From NCBI GenBank assembly GCA_024234215.1, contig JACKOQ010000001.1, positions 744,001 to 808,000 of the forward strand: a stretch of 64,000 bases of DNA, written 5' to 3'. Source of the stretch: Pseudomonadales bacterium. Lineage in GTDB: Bacteria > Pseudomonadota > Gammaproteobacteria > Pseudomonadales > UBA5862. Positions 42,068 to 50,802 of the stretch are shown here, in pieces. Every line of letters starts with the position of its first letter. The first letter of the stretch is position 1. Below the pieces are notes generated by a model. The model worked only from the letters and a program-made list of their open reading frames with translations. It ran no database searches and was not told the origin of the DNA. The position numbers and the translations under genes are program-made.

Positions 42068-44419
42068 ATGACACAGCATGACGATCCGGCGGCTTCGGCC
42101 GCTCGCCACGCGGGAGGCTGCTGCGGTCAGGACACAGAGGCAGCGGCGGCGGATCGGGACCCGGTGTGCGGCATGAGCGTCAAGCCCGACTCGCCACACC
42201 GCAGCCGTCATGCCGGTCAGGAGTACCGCTTCTGCGGTGCGCGCTGCAAGGAGCGGTTCGACGCCGATCCGCAGCGCTACCTGCATCCCGTCGCGCTGCC
42301 CGCCGAGGCGATGCCGCTCGATGTCGAGTACGGCTGTCCGATGCATCCGGAGGTGTCGCAGATCGGCCCTGGCAGTTGTCCGAAGTGCGGCATGGCCCTC
42401 GAACCGCTGCTGCCGACGCTCGATGAGGGTGAAAATCCGGAGCTGACCGATTTTCGCCGCCGTTTCTGGTGGACCTTGCCATCGAGTCTGTTGGTGGCCG
42501 TCATCTCGATGTCGGGAGAGCTGTTGCAGCCGCTGCTGGGCTCGATGCAGGGCTGGGTCGAGCTGCTGCTGGCGACGCCGGTGGTGGCATGGGCCGGCGG
42601 CCCCTTTTTCGTGCGTGGCATCCAGTCGGTTCGACAGCGCAGCCTCAACATGTGGACGCTGATCAGTCTCGGTACCGGTGCCGCCTACCTTTACAGCCTC
42701 ACGGCACTGCTGCTGCCGGGCCTGTTCCCGGCCTCGTTCCAGATGCATGGCCGGGTCGCGCTCTATTTCGAAGCGGCAGCGGTGATCATCTCGCTGACAT
42801 TGTTCGGTCAACTGCTGGAACTGAAGGCCCGTGCGCAGACCGGTGCGGCAATCAAGGCGCTGCTGGGGCTGGCGCCGAAGAGCGCGCGTCGCCTGCGCAG
42901 TGATGGCGGTGAGGAGGAGGTGGCGCTGACCCGGGTGCAGCGCGGCGATCTGCTGCGGGTTCGGCCGGGTGAGAAGGTGCCGGTGGATGGCCTGGTGGTC
43001 GAAGGGGAGAGCGCCGTCGATGAGTCGATGCTGACCGGTGAACCGATCCCGGTCAGCAAGCGGGTGGGCGACCGACTGATCGGTGCCACCCTCAATGGTG
43101 GCGGGGCACTGGTGATGCGCGCCGAGAAGGTCGGGATCGAGACGGTGCTGTCACAGATCGTGCAGATGGTGGCACAGGCGCAACGCTCCCGTGCTCCGAT
43201 GCAGCGGCTGGCCGACCAGGTGGCGGGCTACTTTGTGCTGGGAGTGATGGCGGTCGCGCTGCTGACGCTGCTGGGCTGGGGTCTGTTCGGACCACAGCCG
43301 AGCTGGATCCATGGCTTGATCAATGCAGTGGCGGTGCTGATCATCGCCTGCCCCTGCGCGCTCGGGCTGGCGACGCCGATGTCGGTGATGGTCGCCACCG
43401 GCCGGGGCGCCACCCAGGGGGTGCTGTTCCGTGATGCGGCCGCAATCGAACTGATGGGCAAGGTCGACACGTTGATCGTCGACAAGACCGGTACACTGAC
43501 CGAGGGCAGGCCGGTCTTCCACCAGGCTGTGGCCTGTGCCGGATGGAGCGAGTCTGAACTGCTGCGCATCGCTGCCAGCCTCGATCAGGGCAGCGAGCAT
43601 CCACTGGCCGCCAGCATCGTGGCGGAGGCGCGACGGCGTGACCTGCCGCTCAGCAAGCCGGAGCAGTTCGAATCTTCATCCGGCATCGGTGTGCGCGGCC
43701 AGGTCGATGGGCAGCCGGTCGTGCTGGGCAACGGTGCACTGATGAGCGAGGCCGCCATCGACTGGCAGCCGCTGGCCCAGCAGGCCGAGGCACTGCGCGT
43801 CGAGGGGGCGACGGTGATCTTTGTCGGTGTGGCAGGCCGGTTGGCCGGGCTGATTGCGGTGATCGATCCGATCAAGGGCACCACCGCCGAAGCCCTGCGG
43901 GCACTGCGCGCTGGCGGCTTGCGCATCATCATGGCCAGCGGCGATGGCCTCACCACGGCGCGGGCGGTGGGGCGGGCACTGGGGATCGACGAGGTGCATG
44001 GCGAGGTCAAGCCACAGCAGAAGGCAGAGCTGGTGGCCAGATTGCAGGCCGAGGGGCAGATCGTCGCCATGGCCGGCGATGGCATCAACGATGCGCCGGC
44101 GCTGGCACAGGCCAATGTCGGCATCGCGATGGGCAGCGGCACCGACGTGGCGATGAGCAGTGCCCACTGCACGCTGGTCAAGGGCGATCTGCGCGGCATC
44201 GAGACCGCGCGGCGGCTGTCGCTGGCCACCCTCGGCAACATGCGGCAGAACCTGCTGTTCGCCTTTGTCTACAACGCGCTGGGGGTGCCGATTGCCGCCG
44301 GATTGCTCTACCCCTTCACCGGCCTTTTGCTGTCGCCGATGATTGCGGCGGCGGCGATGAGCTTCAGCTCGGTGTCGGTGGTGAGCAATGCGTTGCGGTT
44401 GAAGCGCGCGCGAATCTAG
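42068..44419 (+). CDS. Cu(I) P1B-type ATPase with YHS and heavy-metal-binding N-terminal domains
   Basis: This copper exporter has 783 residues. The N-terminus lacks the usual HMA domain. In its place are a YHS domain (DPVCGMSV, then YRFCGARCKERFDADPQRY) and a heavy-metal-binding domain (YGCPMHPEVSQIGPGSCPKC). The core has the actuator DESMLTGEP, the membrane CPC in IIACPCALGLATP, the phosphorylation site DKTGTLTEG, the SEHPLA motif and the hinge GDGINDAPAL. The last helices carry MSFSS and YNALG, which fit Cu(I). Start ATG 42068 follows copB by 32 bp. It ends 4 bp inside the convergent efflux gene. Confidence 0.94.
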   Translation: MTQHDDPAASAARHAGGCCGQDTEAAAADRDPVCGMSVKPDSPHRSRHAGQEYRFCGARCKERFDADPQRYLHPVALPAEAMPLDVEYGCPMHPEVSQIGPGSCPKCGMALEPLLPTLDEGENPELTDFRRRFWWTLPSSLLVAVISMSGELLQPLLGSMQGWVELLLATPVVAWAGGPFFVRGIQSVRQRSLNMWTLISLGTGAAYLYSLTALLLPGLFPASFQMHGRVALYFEAAAVIISLTLFGQLLELKARAQTGAAIKALLGLAPKSARRLRSDGGEEEVALTRVQRGDLLRVRPGEKVPVDGLVVEGESAVDESMLTGEPIPVSKRVGDRLIGATLNGGGALVMRAEKVGIETVLSQIVQMVAQAQRSRAPMQRLADQVAGYFVLGVMAVALLTLLGWGLFGPQPSWIHGLINAVAVLIIACPCALGLATPMSVMVATGRGATQGVLFRDAAAIELMGKVDTLIVDKTGTLTEGRPVFHQAVACAGWSESELLRIAASLDQGSEHPLAASIVAEARRRDLPLSKPEQFESSSGIGVRGQVDGQPVVLGNGALMSEAAIDWQPLAQQAEALRVEGATVIFVGVAGRLAGLIAVIDPIKGTTAEALRALRAGGLRIIMASGDGLTTARAVGRALGIDEVHGEVKPQQKAELVARLQAEGQIVAMAGDGINDAPALAQANVGIAMGSGTDVAMSSAHCTLVKGDLRGIETARRLSLATLGNMRQNLLFAFVYNALGVPIAAGLLYPFTGLLLSPMIAAAAMSFSSVSVVSNALRLKRARI

Positions 44420-46029
44420 TGCGTCGAGCCGGCGGGCAGCTCCGCGTCGGCCTCCTCGCCATCCATCGGTATCCGCTGGCCGCGCGGCTTGCAGAAGCGG
44501 CCCAGCACCAGTGCCGGGATGATGCCGAGCAGAAAGACGATGCCGACGACGATGAAGGCATCGCGAAAGGCGAACATCGACGCCTTGGCCGCGACCACCT
44601 GTGCCAGATACTGCACCGCACCGGCGTTCTGGTGCGCCTCCGAGACGCCCGACTGCGCATAGAGTTGCGCCATCGAGCGGATCAGTGCCTGGGTGGTGCT
44701 GTTGTCGGGTATCTGGGTGGCGGCCAGAAAGTCGGCATAGAGGTCGGTGCGTGCGCTCATGTAGACCGACAGCAGGTTGACACCGAAGGCGCCGCCCAGT
44801 TGGCGGGTGAAGTTGATCGCGCCGCTGCCCTGTCCCATCAGATGGGGCGGCAATGACCCCATGCCACCGACGCTGACCGCCGGCATGATGAAGGTGAGGC
44901 CGATGCGGCCGAGCATGATCATCGACGCCATTGTCCAGAAGGTGGTGTCGACATCGGCGTCGTAGAGCAGCAGGCTCGACAGCGCGAAGATCACGAAGCC
45001 GGCGAGAATCATGTAATGCGGACGCACATGGTCGGAGAGCCGTCCCATCGGCAGAAACAGCATGCCCATCACCAGACCGGCCGGCATCAGCATCAAGCCT
45101 GAGAGGGTCGGGGTGTAGCCGAGCTGCAACTGCACGAACAGCGGAAAGATGTAGGTCGAGCCGAACAGGCCGATGCCATAGATGATCGAGACGCCGGCGG
45201 CGGAGGCAAAGCCCGGATAGCTGTAGACGCGCAGTTGCAGCAGCGGGCGGTCGGAGTTGAGTTCCCACCACAGAAAGGCCGCGGCGCTGACGAAGCCGAC
45301 GCTGAACAGCGTGACGATGTAGTCGCTGTACCACCCTTCGCGCTGGCCATTCGACAGTGCGGTCAGCACCGTCAGCAGAAAGGTGCAGAGCAGAGCAAGT
45401 CCGGTCCAGTCGAAGCGGCGAGCTGGGCCCTCATCCTCCCGATCGGGGAGAAAAACCGCAGCCATGGCAATCGCCAGAATGCCCACGGTTGGCGCGACGA
45501 AGAACACTGCCCGCCAGTTGAAGTTGTCGGCCAGCACCCCGCCCAGTGTCGGACCGAAGGCCGGCGCCAGAATGACACCGATGCCGAAGTAGCCCATGGC
45601 GTTGCCGCGCTGATCCTCGGGAAAGACCCGGAACATCATCTGCATCGTCAGCGGTTGCAGCAGACCCGCGGCGGCCCCCTGAATGACGCGTGCCAGAATC
45701 AGCGTGTTGATGTCCTGCCCCAGGCCACCGAGTATCGAGCCGAAGATGAAAAAGAGCATGGCCGCGATGAAGGTCTTGCGCTGGCCATAGGCATGCACGC
45801 ACCAGGCGTTGACCAGCATCGAGGCGGTGTTGGCGGCCAGAAAGGCGGTCGACATCCACTGCCCTTTGTCCTGGCCGACGCCGAAGATGCCCATGATGTC
45901 GGGAATCACCACGTTGACGATGGTGGTGGAGAGCGCGGTGGTCAGCGTGCCACTGATGACCGTCGCCGTGGCCAGCCAGCGGTAGGCGGGACCATACTTC
46001 AGGAACAGCGAATCAACGGTTCGAGACAT
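44416..46029 (-). CDS. MFS efflux pump, DHA2 (EmrB/QacA) family, copy 1
   Basis: This 537-residue drug/proton antiporter has about 14 membrane helices. DHA2 motifs are visible: TIVNVVIPDIMGIFGV in the first helix, GSILGGLGQDINTLILARVIQG and GPTLGGVLADNFNWRAVFFV. It forms an EmrAB-like tripartite pump with the adaptor encoded upstream (17-bp overlap), using an outer-membrane channel encoded elsewhere. Substrate cannot be inferred. A MarR regulator heads the operon. Confidence 0.92.
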   Translation of the reverse strand: MSRTVDSLFLKYGPAYRWLATATVISGTLTTALSTTIVNVVIPDIMGIFGVGQDKGQWMSTAFLAANTASMLVNAWCVHAYGQRKTFIAAMLFFIFGSILGGLGQDINTLILARVIQGAAAGLLQPLTMQMMFRVFPEDQRGNAMGYFGIGVILAPAFGPTLGGVLADNFNWRAVFFVAPTVGILAIAMAAVFLPDREDEGPARRFDWTGLALLCTFLLTVLTALSNGQREGWYSDYIVTLFSVGFVSAAAFLWWELNSDRPLLQLRVYSYPGFASAAGVSIIYGIGLFGSTYIFPLFVQLQLGYTPTLSGLMLMPAGLVMGMLFLPMGRLSDHVRPHYMILAGFVIFALSSLLLYDADVDTTFWTMASMIMLGRIGLTFIMPAVSVGGMGSLPPHLMGQGSGAINFTRQLGGAFGVNLLSVYMSARTDLYADFLAATQIPDNSTTQALIRSMAQLYAQSGVSEAHQNAGAVQYLAQVVAAKASMFAFRDAFIVVGIVFLLGIIPALVLGRFCKPRGQRIPMDGEEADAELPAGSTH

Positions 46030-47155
46030 CGATGTCCACCTCGACCATCATCCCCGGCTTGAGCAGGCCATCCTGCTGCTCGACGCTGATCTTGACCGGA
46101 ATGCGCTGGGTGATCTTGGTGAAGTTGCCGCTGGGGTTGGGGCTGGGAATCAGTGCGAACTGGCTGGTGGCCGCGCTGCCGACCAGCAGCACCTTGCCAC
46201 TGAAGGTGCGTCCCGGATAGGCATCGACGGTGATGATGACCGGCTGCCCCTGCCTGATCTTCTGGACTTCGGTCTCCTTGATGTTGGCGTTGATCCAGAC
46301 ATCGCGGCTGTCATGCACCAGCGCAAAGCGCTGGCCGGGGGCGACATATTCACCCTCGTTGACGAAGGTCTGATCGACCACGCCAGTTACCGGGCTGGTG
46401 ATGGTGTGCTTTTTCACTTCGCTGGCCTGCCGCTCCCGCTGTACCTGAATGCTTTCACGGTTGACCCGCAGCCGCTGGATCTGCTTCTCCAGCACATCGA
46501 CCTGGGCGGCGTTGGCCCGGCTTTCGGAGAGTGCCGCCGATGACGAGGTGGCCTTGGCCCTGACCACATTGAGGTTCTCGGCCGCCTGCTTGGCTGCGGT
46601 CTGCGCCTGTTCCAACTGCCGTTGCGAGACCAGCTTCTGCGCGGCCAGCGAGACGGTTCGACGCAGCTCATCCTCGGCCTGCTTCTTGCTCAGCTCCGCC
46701 TCCTTGACCGAGGCGCCGGCGGCATCGACGTTGGCACCGGCACTTTGCATCCGGCTCTCGAGCTGATGTTGCAGCACCTGCTTCGAGGTCTCCATCTCTT
46801 CGATCTGGGCATCGAGCTTCTGCAATTCGAGCGACAGCTCGCTGAGCAGCAGCTCCGCCCTGGTCGAATCGAGCTTGGCCACCATCTGGCCTTCGTTCAC
46901 CGTCATGCCCTCATCGAGCGGAAAGCTCTCCAGCCGTCCCGGCAATTCGCTGCTGACGATGTAGAGCGTCGAGCGAAGGCGGGCATCGATCTCATAGACA
47001 TGGGTCGAGCGGTGATAAATCCATTGGCCGAAAAAGATCAGCGCACCCAGCAGCGCGATGGTCAGCGCTGCCCGCACAATGGGTTTTTTCATCAAAGAGG
47101 GCTTTTTGGGTGCGGAGGCCTCGAGTTGCAGGGTCTGGCCAAGGTTGGCGTTCAT
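46013..47155 (-). CDS. EmrA-type membrane fusion (HlyD) protein, copy 1
   Basis: This 380-residue periplasmic adaptor has one N-terminal helix (AALTIALLGALIFFGQWIY), a long coiled-coil hairpin (about 80-215, ELSLELQKLDAQIEEMETSK), and lipoyl and beta-barrel domains (TITSPVTGVVDQTFVNEGEY, RFALVHDSRDVWINANIKET). The C-terminal GKVLLVGSAATSQFALIPSP matches EmrA. It couples the MFS pump to an outer-membrane channel. It overlaps the MarR gene by 4 bp, so the three genes are one operon. Confidence 0.93.
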   Translation of the reverse strand: MNANLGQTLQLEASAPKKPSLMKKPIVRAALTIALLGALIFFGQWIYHRSTHVYEIDARLRSTLYIVSSELPGRLESFPLDEGMTVNEGQMVAKLDSTRAELLLSELSLELQKLDAQIEEMETSKQVLQHQLESRMQSAGANVDAAGASVKEAELSKKQAEDELRRTVSLAAQKLVSQRQLEQAQTAAKQAAENLNVVRAKATSSSAALSESRANAAQVDVLEKQIQRLRVNRESIQVQRERQASEVKKHTITSPVTGVVDQTFVNEGEYVAPGQRFALVHDSRDVWINANIKETEVQKIRQGQPVIITVDAYPGRTFSGKVLLVGSAATSQFALIPSPNPSGNFTKITQRIPVKISVEQQDGLLKPGMMVEVDIDVSNR

Positions 47156-47598
47156 CGGTTTTTCGGCTCCATTTTCAGTTGAATCTTGCGCAGCAGTTCG
47201 GTGCCGATGCGCAGCTCCTGCGGATCGATCTCACCGAGCAGTTCGCGGCGCAGTTGCGCGGCGATGATTTCCAGCTCAGCCAGAATCGGCAGCGCCTTGT
47301 CGCGCAGGTGAACGGTCTTGAAGCGGCGATCCTGCGGATGGGGCCGCCGCTCCACCCATTCGGCCGCTTCAAGGCGATCGAGCAGCGAGACCAGGGTGGC
47401 GGCCTCGATGCCGACCCGCCCGGCCAGATCGCTCTGGGTCAGCGGTTCGCGTGCGCGTTTGATGTTCGACAGCACCCGCCACTGCGCGGCACTGATGCCG
47501 GTGGGTTTGATGCGCTGGCTGAGGTGAAGCCGCCAGAGGCTCGAAGTCTCGGTGAGCAGCGAGACGAAGCGGTCGATGTCGTCGGTAGAAGATGGCAT
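47152..47598 (-). CDS. MarR-family repressor of efflux operon, copy 1
   Basis: This 148-residue winged-helix regulator (SlyA/MarR type) reads LWRLHLSQRIKPTGISAAQW, then LTQSDLAGRVGIEAATLVSL for the recognition helix and DRRFKTVHLRDKA for the wing. It is likely to repress its own operon and respond to a lipophilic ligand. A 14-bp near-palindrome at 47621-47634, in a possible -35 region upstream of the start, is a likely operator. Confidence 0.9.
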   Translation of the reverse strand: MPSSTDDIDRFVSLLTETSSLWRLHLSQRIKPTGISAAQWRVLSNIKRAREPLTQSDLAGRVGIEAATLVSLLDRLEAAEWVERRPHPQDRRFKTVHLRDKALPILAELEIIAAQLRRELLGEIDPQELRIGTELLRKIQLKMEPKNR

Positions 47599-47620
47599 GG
47601 CTAATAGATAACAAAATAAA

Positions 47621-47634
47621 TGGTTAGCTTACCA
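47621..47634. promoter_or_regulatory. candidate MarR operator upstream of efflux operon 1
   Basis: TGGTTAGCTTACCA is palindromic apart from one central pair. On the minus strand it overlaps a possible -35 (TTGGTA), with a weak -10 (TTATCT) about 18 bp downstream, 23 bp upstream of the marR start. Confidence 0.5.
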
Positions 47635-47729
47635 ACCGTAAGAAGTCTAGTCATTGATAGAGCTGATTGCAACGCCATTTTCATGCAGCCGTTGAGTCAG
47701 GCGTGCCTGCCCGGATGGATGCCATCTCG

Positions 47730-47735
47730 TATAAT
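47730..47735 (+). promoter_or_regulatory. -10 element upstream of glnS
   Basis: A consensus TATAAT lies 80 bp upstream of the glnS start. No matching -35 is found at the right distance, so the call is partial. Confidence 0.35.
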
Positions 47736-47815
47736 GGCCATGAGCGCGGATGTACAGAACCGAAAGCGGAGGCATCCATGCACCAACCCATTTCCATTCA
47801 AGGACTTGACGCCAG

Positions 47816-49495
47816 ATGAGTGAGCAGATCACCCACCGCCCCAACCACTTCATCCGCCAGATCGTCGAGGCCGATCTGGCGCGTGGCGCCAATGGCGGGC
47901 AACTGGTGACCCGCTTTCCTCCGGAGCCCAACGGTTACCTGCACATTGGCCACGCCAAATCGATCTGCCTCAACTTCGGACTGGCTGAAGACTATCCGGG
48001 CGGACGCTGCCATCTGCGCTTCGACGACACCAACCCCTGCAAGGAGGAGCTGGAATATGTCGAGGCAATCCAGCGTGACGTGAAGTGGCTCGGCTTCGAC
48101 TGGCACGGTCCGGTCCGCTTTGCCTCGGACTACTTCGAGCAACTCTATGGGTATGCCGAGGAGCTGGTCGGCAAGGGGTTGGCCTATGTCGACAGCCTGT
48201 CGAGTGAAGAGATGCGCAGCCACCGCGGCACCCTGACCGAGCCCGGCCGCGACAGCCCCGATCGCTCACGCAGCATCGAGGAGAATCTCGATCTGCTGCG
48301 GCGGATGCGCGCCGGTGAATTTGCCGACGGCGAGCGGGTGCTGCGCGCCAAGATCGACATGGCCTCGCCCAACATCAACCTGCGCGATCCGGTCATCTAT
48401 CGCGTGCGCCACGCCAGCCACCATCAGACCGGCGACGCCTGGTGCATCTACCCGATGTACGACTACACCCATTGCATCTCGGACGCGCTCGAAGGGATCA
48501 CCCACTCCCTCTGTACCCTCGAATTCGAGGACCATCGACCGCTCTACGACTGGTTTCTCGATCATCTCAGTGTGCCGTGCCATCCGCAGCAGATCGAATT
48601 CTCGCGCCTCGACCTGCAATACACCCTGACCAGCAAGCGCAAGCTGCAGCAGCTGGTCGAAGAGGGCAAGGTCAGCGGCTGGGACGACCCGCGCCTGCCC
48701 ACCATCGCCGGCCTGCGGCGGCGTGGCTACACCCCGGCCGCCATTCGCGACTTCTGCCGGCGCATCGGCGTCACCAAGGCCGACAACAGCGTGGAGATGG
48801 AGCTGCTCGAAAGCTGCATCCGTGATGACCTCGATCACAACGCGCCACGGCGGATGGCGGTGCTCGATCCGCTCAAGCTGGTGATCGAAAACTACCCGGA
48901 TCAGATCGAGTGGCTGCAGGTACCCAACCATCCGCAGCACGAAGCGCTGGGCAGCCGCAAGCTCCCTTTCGGGCGAGAGATCTACATCGATCGGGCCGAC
49001 TTTCGTGAAACGGCGGGCAAGGAGTTCAAGCGGCTGGTCAGCGGTGGCGAGGTGCGACTGCGCCATGGCTATGTGATTCGCTGCGACCAGGTGCTGCGTG
49101 ACGACAGCGGCGAGATTCGCGAACTGCGCTGCAGCCATGATCCGCAGACCCTGGGCAAGGCCCCCGAAGGACGCAAGGTGAAGGGGGTGATCCACTGGGT
49201 CGAGGCGAGCCATGCCATCGCCGCCGAACTGCGGCTCTACCAGCGGCTCTTCGTCGACGCCAATCCGGCCGCGGCCGACAACTTTCTCGACAGCCTCAAT
49301 CCCGATTCGCTCACCATCGTGCAGGGCTTTGTCGAGCCCGAACTGGCCACGGCGCAGGTCGGGCAGGGCTACCAGTTCGAGCGCGAGGGCTACTTCTGTC
49401 TCGACCCCGACAGCCAGCCGCAGCGGCTGATCTTCAACCGCACCGTGGCGCTCAAGGACTCCTTCGCCAGGATCGATCAGCCGGCAGGGCGCTGA
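47816..49495 (+). CDS. glnS: glutaminyl-tRNA synthetase
   Basis: GlnS charges tRNA-Gln. The 559-residue class I enzyme has the HIGH-type motif PPEPNGYLHIGHAKS and a C-terminal anticodon-binding beta-barrel region. The KMSKS-type loop reads LTSKRKL at residues 271-277 where E. coli has VMSKRKL, so the Met is replaced by Thr. All other family features (DDTNPCKEE, GWDDPRLPTIAGLRRRGYTP) are normal. It is divergent from the first efflux operon. Confidence 0.96.
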   Translation: MSEQITHRPNHFIRQIVEADLARGANGGQLVTRFPPEPNGYLHIGHAKSICLNFGLAEDYPGGRCHLRFDDTNPCKEELEYVEAIQRDVKWLGFDWHGPVRFASDYFEQLYGYAEELVGKGLAYVDSLSSEEMRSHRGTLTEPGRDSPDRSRSIEENLDLLRRMRAGEFADGERVLRAKIDMASPNINLRDPVIYRVRHASHHQTGDAWCIYPMYDYTHCISDALEGITHSLCTLEFEDHRPLYDWFLDHLSVPCHPQQIEFSRLDLQYTLTSKRKLQQLVEEGKVSGWDDPRLPTIAGLRRRGYTPAAIRDFCRRIGVTKADNSVEMELLESCIRDDLDHNAPRRMAVLDPLKLVIENYPDQIEWLQVPNHPQHEALGSRKLPFGREIYIDRADFRETAGKEFKRLVSGGEVRLRHGYVIRCDQVLRDDSGEIRELRCSHDPQTLGKAPEGRKVKGVIHWVEASHAIAAELRLYQRLFVDANPAAADNFLDSLNPDSLTIVQGFVEPELATAQVGQGYQFEREGYFCLDPDSQPQRLIFNRTVALKDSFARIDQPAGR

Positions 49496-49502
49496 CTGCG
49501 CG

Positions 49503-49802
49503 CTATGCCTGCGTGTCGATCAACTGGCCGCGACGGCCCTGCGGGGTCGGCCGTGGCAATGCAGAGCGGCGCCGATCCTTGCGGATGCGGCGACCGTTGT
49601 TGGCGCGCTGGCCGACATTCAGCATGCGCCGATCCTGTGCGCTGATCCGGCGATCCGGCTGGCGCCGGCGGTCGATGCGCCGCTCACCTTCATCGGTCAG
49701 ATAGAAGCGGACCGGTTCGACCGGGTTCACCCGGCGGTTTTCGGTGGGGGCGTTGTTCTCGACCGGTGTGCGGATCGGCCCGGGTGCATCGATGCGGATC
49801 AT
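49503..49802 (-). CDS. small basic hypothetical protein with DRR repeats
   Basis: This 99-residue protein (ATG at 49802, MIRIDAPGPIRTPVENN) is strongly basic from residue 48 on and repeats the triplet DRR: ERRIDRRRQPDRR, then AQDRRMLN and IRKDRRR. No signal peptide or known domain is recognised. A GAGG lies upstream. It is 37 bp from the nitroreductase gene on the same strand. An extension to 50000 reads Ser/Pro-rich and is unlikely to be coding. It may bind nucleic acid or be a structural protein, but this is a guess. Confidence 0.65.
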   Translation of the reverse strand: MIRIDAPGPIRTPVENNAPTENRRVNPVEPVRFYLTDEGERRIDRRRQPDRRISAQDRRMLNVGQRANNGRRIRKDRRRSALPRPTPQGRRGQLIDTQA

Positions 49803-49839
49803 GTCGACCTGACCTCGACGAATCTTCTTGCCAGAAAGT

Positions 49840-50502
49840 CTAGCCCTCCCAGCGCACCAGCTCCTCGAGGGTGGCGCGCTCGGTGCGGAACTGGTTGGCC
49901 GGATGGCTCGGATCGGCGTAACCGAAGGAGACGCCGCAGAGGATGCGCTGCTCGGGCGCAATCGCGAAGTGCTCACGAATGAAGTCGCTGTAGGCGGCAA
50001 TGGCAGCCTGGGCGATGGTGCCCACCCCCTGATTGGTGGCGCTCAGCAGAAAACTCTGAACGAAGAGCCCGCAATCCAGTGCACCATAGCTGCCCAACGA
50101 CTCGTGGCTGGTCACGATCATCACATGCGGCGCCTCGAACAGCCGAAAGTTCTTCAGCGTCTGTGCGAAGGAGGCCTGCCGATCGCCATCGGCAATGCCG
50201 AGGCTGGCATAGAGCTGCATCGCGCAGGTCTTGCGGCGGTCGTAGTGGGCGCCGTGGTACTTGACCGGAAACGGAATGTCCGGGTTGGCGCCCTTGCCAG
50301 AATTGACATGGGACCACAGCGCCTCGCGAAAGCGGTCGGTCCCCGCCCCTTCGGTGATGATCACCTGCCATGGTTGGGTGTTGCACCAGGAGGCCGACTT
50401 GAGCGCATCGCCCAGAATGCGCTCGATCAATGCGCGGGGCAGGGGGTCAGGCCGAAAGGCGCGCACGCTGTAGCGCTGGGCAATCACCTCGGAAAAGTCC
50501 AT
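49840..50502 (-). CDS. nitroreductase-family flavoprotein
   Basis: This 220-residue FMN-dependent oxidoreductase has the family N-terminus (VIAQRYSVRAFRPDPLPRAL), the flavin-contacting loop ASWCNTQPWQVIITEG and C-terminal RILCGVSFGYADP. Family members reduce nitroaromatics or quinones with NAD(P)H, usually as dimers. The natural substrate is unknown. It precedes the small DRR protein gene. Confidence 0.9.
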   Translation of the reverse strand: MDFSEVIAQRYSVRAFRPDPLPRALIERILGDALKSASWCNTQPWQVIITEGAGTDRFREALWSHVNSGKGANPDIPFPVKYHGAHYDRRKTCAMQLYASLGIADGDRQASFAQTLKNFRLFEAPHVMIVTSHESLGSYGALDCGLFVQSFLLSATNQGVGTIAQAAIAAYSDFIREHFAIAPEQRILCGVSFGYADPSHPANQFRTERATLEELVRWEG

Positions 50503-50546
50503 GAGCGGGTCTCCATGAGATTTTATTGATTATTGGCTGGTGGCCC

Positions 50547-50790
50547 ATGGTAGCACTGGAGCAGGCGCTCATCATCCGCTTCCGCGCCTTGGGCCGGATA
50601 CCGGCGCCGCTCCTGCTGCACTCGGACAATGATCTGGTCTTCACCAGCCGGCGTCACACGCGACTGGTGCGCAGCCGTGGCCTGCAACAGGAATTCATCA
50701 CGCCCACTGACCACAGCAGAACGGCATGGTGGAACGGGTCATCCGGACACTGAAGGAGCAATGCGTGCATCTCCTGCGCATGCCATTTCG
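50547..50790 (+). pseudogene. IS3-family transposase remnant (rve domain), frameshifted
   Basis: Two frames read together give a truncated IS3-type integrase core. The first carries ALEQALIIRFRALG and the second catalytic Asp in LLHSDNDLVF. After about 50705-50713 the reading shifts, and the ATG-containing frame continues NGMVERVIRTLKEQCVH with the catalytic Glu. Both the start (first Asp) and the end of the transposase are missing, and no terminal repeats were seen. It ends right against the proS stop, so it is an old insertion scar that left proS intact. Confidence 0.85.
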
Positions 50791-50802
50791 ATCAGTGCCA
50801 GT

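Noticed and set aside
43676..45334. 552-codon minus-strand frame across the Cu ATPase and MFS gene ends
   Set aside because: It spans two real convergent genes in non-coding frames and has only low-complexity Arg/His/Pro content.
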